NCBI GenBank assembly: GCA_026125285.1
Contig: JAHCLO010000014.1
Location: forward strand, 91,384 to 155,383
Length of the DNA stretch: 64,000 nt
Source of the DNA: Verrucomicrobiia bacterium
GTDB lineage: Bacteria > Verrucomicrobiota > Verrucomicrobiia > Limisphaerales > JADLHS01
Reading direction: 5' to 3'
Below, piece by piece: positions 61,986-64,000 of this stretch. The stretch's first letter is position 1, and every line of letters begins with the position of its first letter. Below the pieces are notes generated by a model, which ran no database searches, had not been told where the DNA came from, and saw nothing but the letters and a program-made list of their open reading frames with translations. Made by a program: the position numbers and the translations under genes.

Positions 61986-63590
61986 ATGCGCGCTGAACTT
62001 CAACCCTGGACCAGAGTGTGCCTGTGGCTGTTGCCGCTGGTTGGTTACTGGCTGGTGCTCGTTTATCAACTGGGCGCCCAGTGGTCGGCCTACGAACAGT
62101 ACAACTACGGCTGGGCAGTGCCGTTTCTTGCCATCTATTTGTTCTGGCAGCGATGGCAAACCCGGCCCGGAGTCCAACCTCCAAGCCGTCCGCGACTGGC
62201 TCTGGCCGTCGTCGCGTGTGCCGTGTTGCTGATTCTGCCGACGCGGTTTTTGCACGAAGCGAATCCCATCTGGCGGCTGACGAGTTTGTTGTGGACACTC
62301 GAAATCATAGGACTGACGCTGGCTTTGATTTATCTGGTGGGCGGCGCGCGGTGGTTGCGACATTTTGCGTTTCCGGTGGCATTTTTTGCGGTGGCCATTC
62401 CCTGGCCCTCCGGCCTGGAGAACATGCTGATTCAAACCCTGACTCGTTGGAACACCTCGACCACGATTGAAGTACTCGGCTTGATTGGCATCCCGGCGGT
62501 TCAGCATGGCAATGTCATTGAGATCAGTACCGGCGTGGTGGGGATTGACGAAGCGTGCAGTGGCATCCGGTCGTTTCAGGCCACACTCATGCTCGCGTTG
62601 TTTTTGGGGGAGCTGTACATGCTCACGGTAGTGCGGCGGGTTTTGTGCATCGGGGTTGGCTTTGCCCTGGCCTTTGCTTTCAACGTCGGCCGTACCGGAT
62701 TGTTGACCTGGGTGGCGGCGCGGGATGGCGTGGCGGCGATTGACAAGTGGCATGATCCCGCCGGCGTCTCCATTCTCGTGGGATGCTTCTTTGGCCTGTG
62801 GGCGACGGGGCTTTGGATGCGCCAAAGGCAGACGCCACCACCCGGAAGGGAAGCAACCAAAGCAGCGGCGCCGGATGCCAAAACGCCAGGTGTGTCAGCA
62901 ACTTCTTCTCCCAGCCAACTTCCGATGAAACTCGCGGTTGGGCTGATGTGCTGGCTGGTGCTGGTGGAGGTCGGGACGGAAATCTGGTATCGCTCCCATG
63001 AGACCGATGCCGGGGCCGCGCAAGCGTGGACCATACGCTGGCCAGAAGAGAAGCCCTTTTTCCGGCGCATCGAACTCTCGGACGCGGTGAAGAAGCAGAT
63101 TTTCTTTGAATCAGGCGGTCAATGCGCCTGGCTGGAGCCAGAAGGAACTTATTGGCAGCTGCTATATTTTCGCTGGCAACCGTCGCGCTCGTTATATGCG
63201 CGCGTGCGCAGCCACTTAAATAAAACTCATCGGCCAGAGCATTGCTTGTCGGCTGGCGGCATGACGCTTGTAGCTGACCTGGGCCTCGGCACCTATGAGG
63301 TGCGGGGTGTGAACTACTCTTTCTTAAGGTACGTCTTTGAAAGCAATGGCCGTGAGCTGCGAGTCTTCTACGGTCAATACGATGACTCAGCGGCGCCGGA
63401 GTTTGTGACCAGCTACCGCGAGAATACGGCGCGGCGCATTGCCGCGGCGCTCGCCGGCAGTCGGAATTACGGCCTGCGAATGCTCGAAATCGCCGTCGCG
63501 GGTGCGGACGATGAGGTGGCCGCCGAAACGGCACTGCGAGCACAGTTGGAGAAGCTCATCATTTTCGAGGACGTAAAGGATGGCGGATGA
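61986..63590 (+). CDS. xrt: Exosortase fused to EpsI-like domain
   Basis: 534 residues. The first 290 are a multi-span exosortase with the catalytic set Cys191 (GIDEACSGIRSFQATLML), Arg236 (AFAFNVGRTGLLTW) and His256 (AIDKWHDPAGVSILVG). After a linker (TKAAAPDAKTPGVSATS) and another membrane helix, the C-terminal 200 residues are an EpsI-like periplasmic domain (KTHRPEHCLSAGGMTLVADL, SFLRYVFESNGRELRVFYGQ). Exosortases cleave and probably transfer PEP-CTERM proteins; EpsI is needed in EPS export. The three PEP-CTERM proteins at 31.7-38.9 kb are likely substrates. Confidence 0.93.
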   Translation: MRAELQPWTRVCLWLLPLVGYWLVLVYQLGAQWSAYEQYNYGWAVPFLAIYLFWQRWQTRPGVQPPSRPRLALAVVACAVLLILPTRFLHEANPIWRLTSLLWTLEIIGLTLALIYLVGGARWLRHFAFPVAFFAVAIPWPSGLENMLIQTLTRWNTSTTIEVLGLIGIPAVQHGNVIEISTGVVGIDEACSGIRSFQATLMLALFLGELYMLTVVRRVLCIGVGFALAFAFNVGRTGLLTWVAARDGVAAIDKWHDPAGVSILVGCFFGLWATGLWMRQRQTPPPGREATKAAAPDAKTPGVSATSSPSQLPMKLAVGLMCWLVLVEVGTEIWYRSHETDAGAAQAWTIRWPEEKPFFRRIELSDAVKKQIFFESGGQCAWLEPEGTYWQLLYFRWQPSRSLYARVRSHLNKTHRPEHCLSAGGMTLVADLGLGTYEVRGVNYSFLRYVFESNGRELRVFYGQYDDSAAPEFVTSYRENTARRIAAALAGSRNYGLRMLEIAVAGADDEVAAETALRAQLEKLIIFEDVKDGG

Positions 63591-63844
63591 GTACGTCAAC
63601 AATTTAGAAGACGACGTCAGGCGACTTTTGCAGCCCTCCGCGCAACCGTGAGCATGGCAGACCCGGTGCTTCGTCAACTGCATAGAAAAAAGGTTTTGGG
63701 GCGCGCTGCCAACCTTGATTAAACGGCACGGATGTAGCGTCCAGTCACTGGCTGGGATTCAGTATGGACATACCACTTGAGCGACTTATGCTGCCCTCGG
63801 TTCGCATCGTCGAGTCGGATTGCGGAAAGTGCAGTCGGTAAGAC
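63591..63844. other. Interval between exosortase and phosphoglycosyltransferase
   Basis: 254 bases with no convincing gene or repeat. Minus-strand frames here are shadows of the partial plus-strand gene that starts at 63845. Confidence 0.5.
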
Positions 63845-64000
63845 ATGGAGCTTTTGCCCATCATCATTGCGGCGACGACAGGGTTGCTGATTACCCTGGC
63901 GGCCATTCCTGTCATCATCCGTCGGACAGCGGCGGGCACGGTGGAGTTGCACCGCTCCTTCCACCATACCCACAAGAAACCGGTGTCGCGCCTGGGAGGT
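63845..64000 (+). CDS. WecA/MraY-family phosphoglycosyltransferase (partial)
   Basis: The ATG at 63845 opens a frame to the right edge: LPIIIAATTGLLITLAAIPV as first membrane helix, then TVELHRSFHHTHKKPVSRLG, matching the DxP/HxxPxPRxGG start of undecaprenyl-phosphate sugar-1-phosphate transferases (WecA/MraY type). It would place the first sugar on undecaprenyl phosphate. Only 52 codons are visible, so the sugar and exact subfamily are open. Confidence 0.72.
   Translation, partial: MELLPIIIAATTGLLITLAAIPVIIRRTAAGTVELHRSFHHTHKKPVSRLGG

Overview
The window looks like a chromosome segment from a GC-rich Verrucomicrobiota bacterium, probably a Pedosphaera/Limisphaera-type member. I infer this from three things: PEP-CTERM proteins with a PEPVN sorting motif plus an exosortase, large secreted proteins with delta-60 repeats and a C-terminal TDW...FYR module, and an exceptional load of interspersed palindromic repeats. 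No rRNA, tRNA or CRISPR array was seen.

Layout. 1-4.2 kb: minus-strand envelope genes (a glycosidase-glycosyltransferase fusion running off the left edge, a PBP4-type carboxypeptidase, a small lipoprotein). 4.5-14.6 kb: a plus-strand cbb3 oxidase cluster (ccoI/fixI, ccoS, an outer-membrane protein, a fused ccoN-ccoO, ccoQ, a mono-haem ccoP, ccoG, ccoH, a TauE/UreH-like membrane protein). 14.7-18.8 kb: a secreted glycosidase followed by gene debris: a cut DUF5069 gene, a frameshifted cold-shock-domain gene, fragments of mqnE and a RelE-type toxin-antitoxin pair. 18.8-30.8 kb, minus strand: a giant delta-60 protein, mqnE, a UPF0175/PIN toxin-antitoxin pair that carries a copy of the mqnE 5' end, two secreted proteins, a GH5 glycosidase and a UbiA-family prenyltransferase. 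mqnE and the prenyltransferase suggest menaquinone made by the futalosine route. 31.7-39.8 kb: three PEP-CTERM proteins, a TPR protein and a GbsR-like regulator among arrays of REP-like palindromes, with a REP-associated tyrosine transposase (RAYT) inside the arrays. 40.2-64 kb: an exosortase-associated exopolysaccharide cluster with glycosyltransferases, epimerase, flippase, polymerase, two FkbM methyltransferases, ATP-grasp enzyme, carbamoyltransferase, exosortase-EpsI fusion and a WecA/MraY-type phosphoglycosyltransferase cut by the right edge. asnB and wecB copies inside it are truncated.

How it fits together. The phosphoglycosyltransferase would start a lipid-linked glycan, the glycosyltransferases, methyltransferases and carbamoyltransferase would build and decorate it, and flippase and polymerase would export and polymerise it. 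The exosortase would process the PEP-CTERM proteins. The cbb3 cluster is a nearly complete structural and assembly set.

Main unusual observation. Several unrelated palindromic families (called A to F here) occur between genes and also in frame inside conserved genes (ccoI, ccoG, mqnE, two glycosyltransferases), where they add 15-60 residue segments without breaking the frame. This resembles the Rickettsia palindromic elements but involves several families at once. One REP-like family (C) surrounds a candidate mobilising enzyme, the RAYT.
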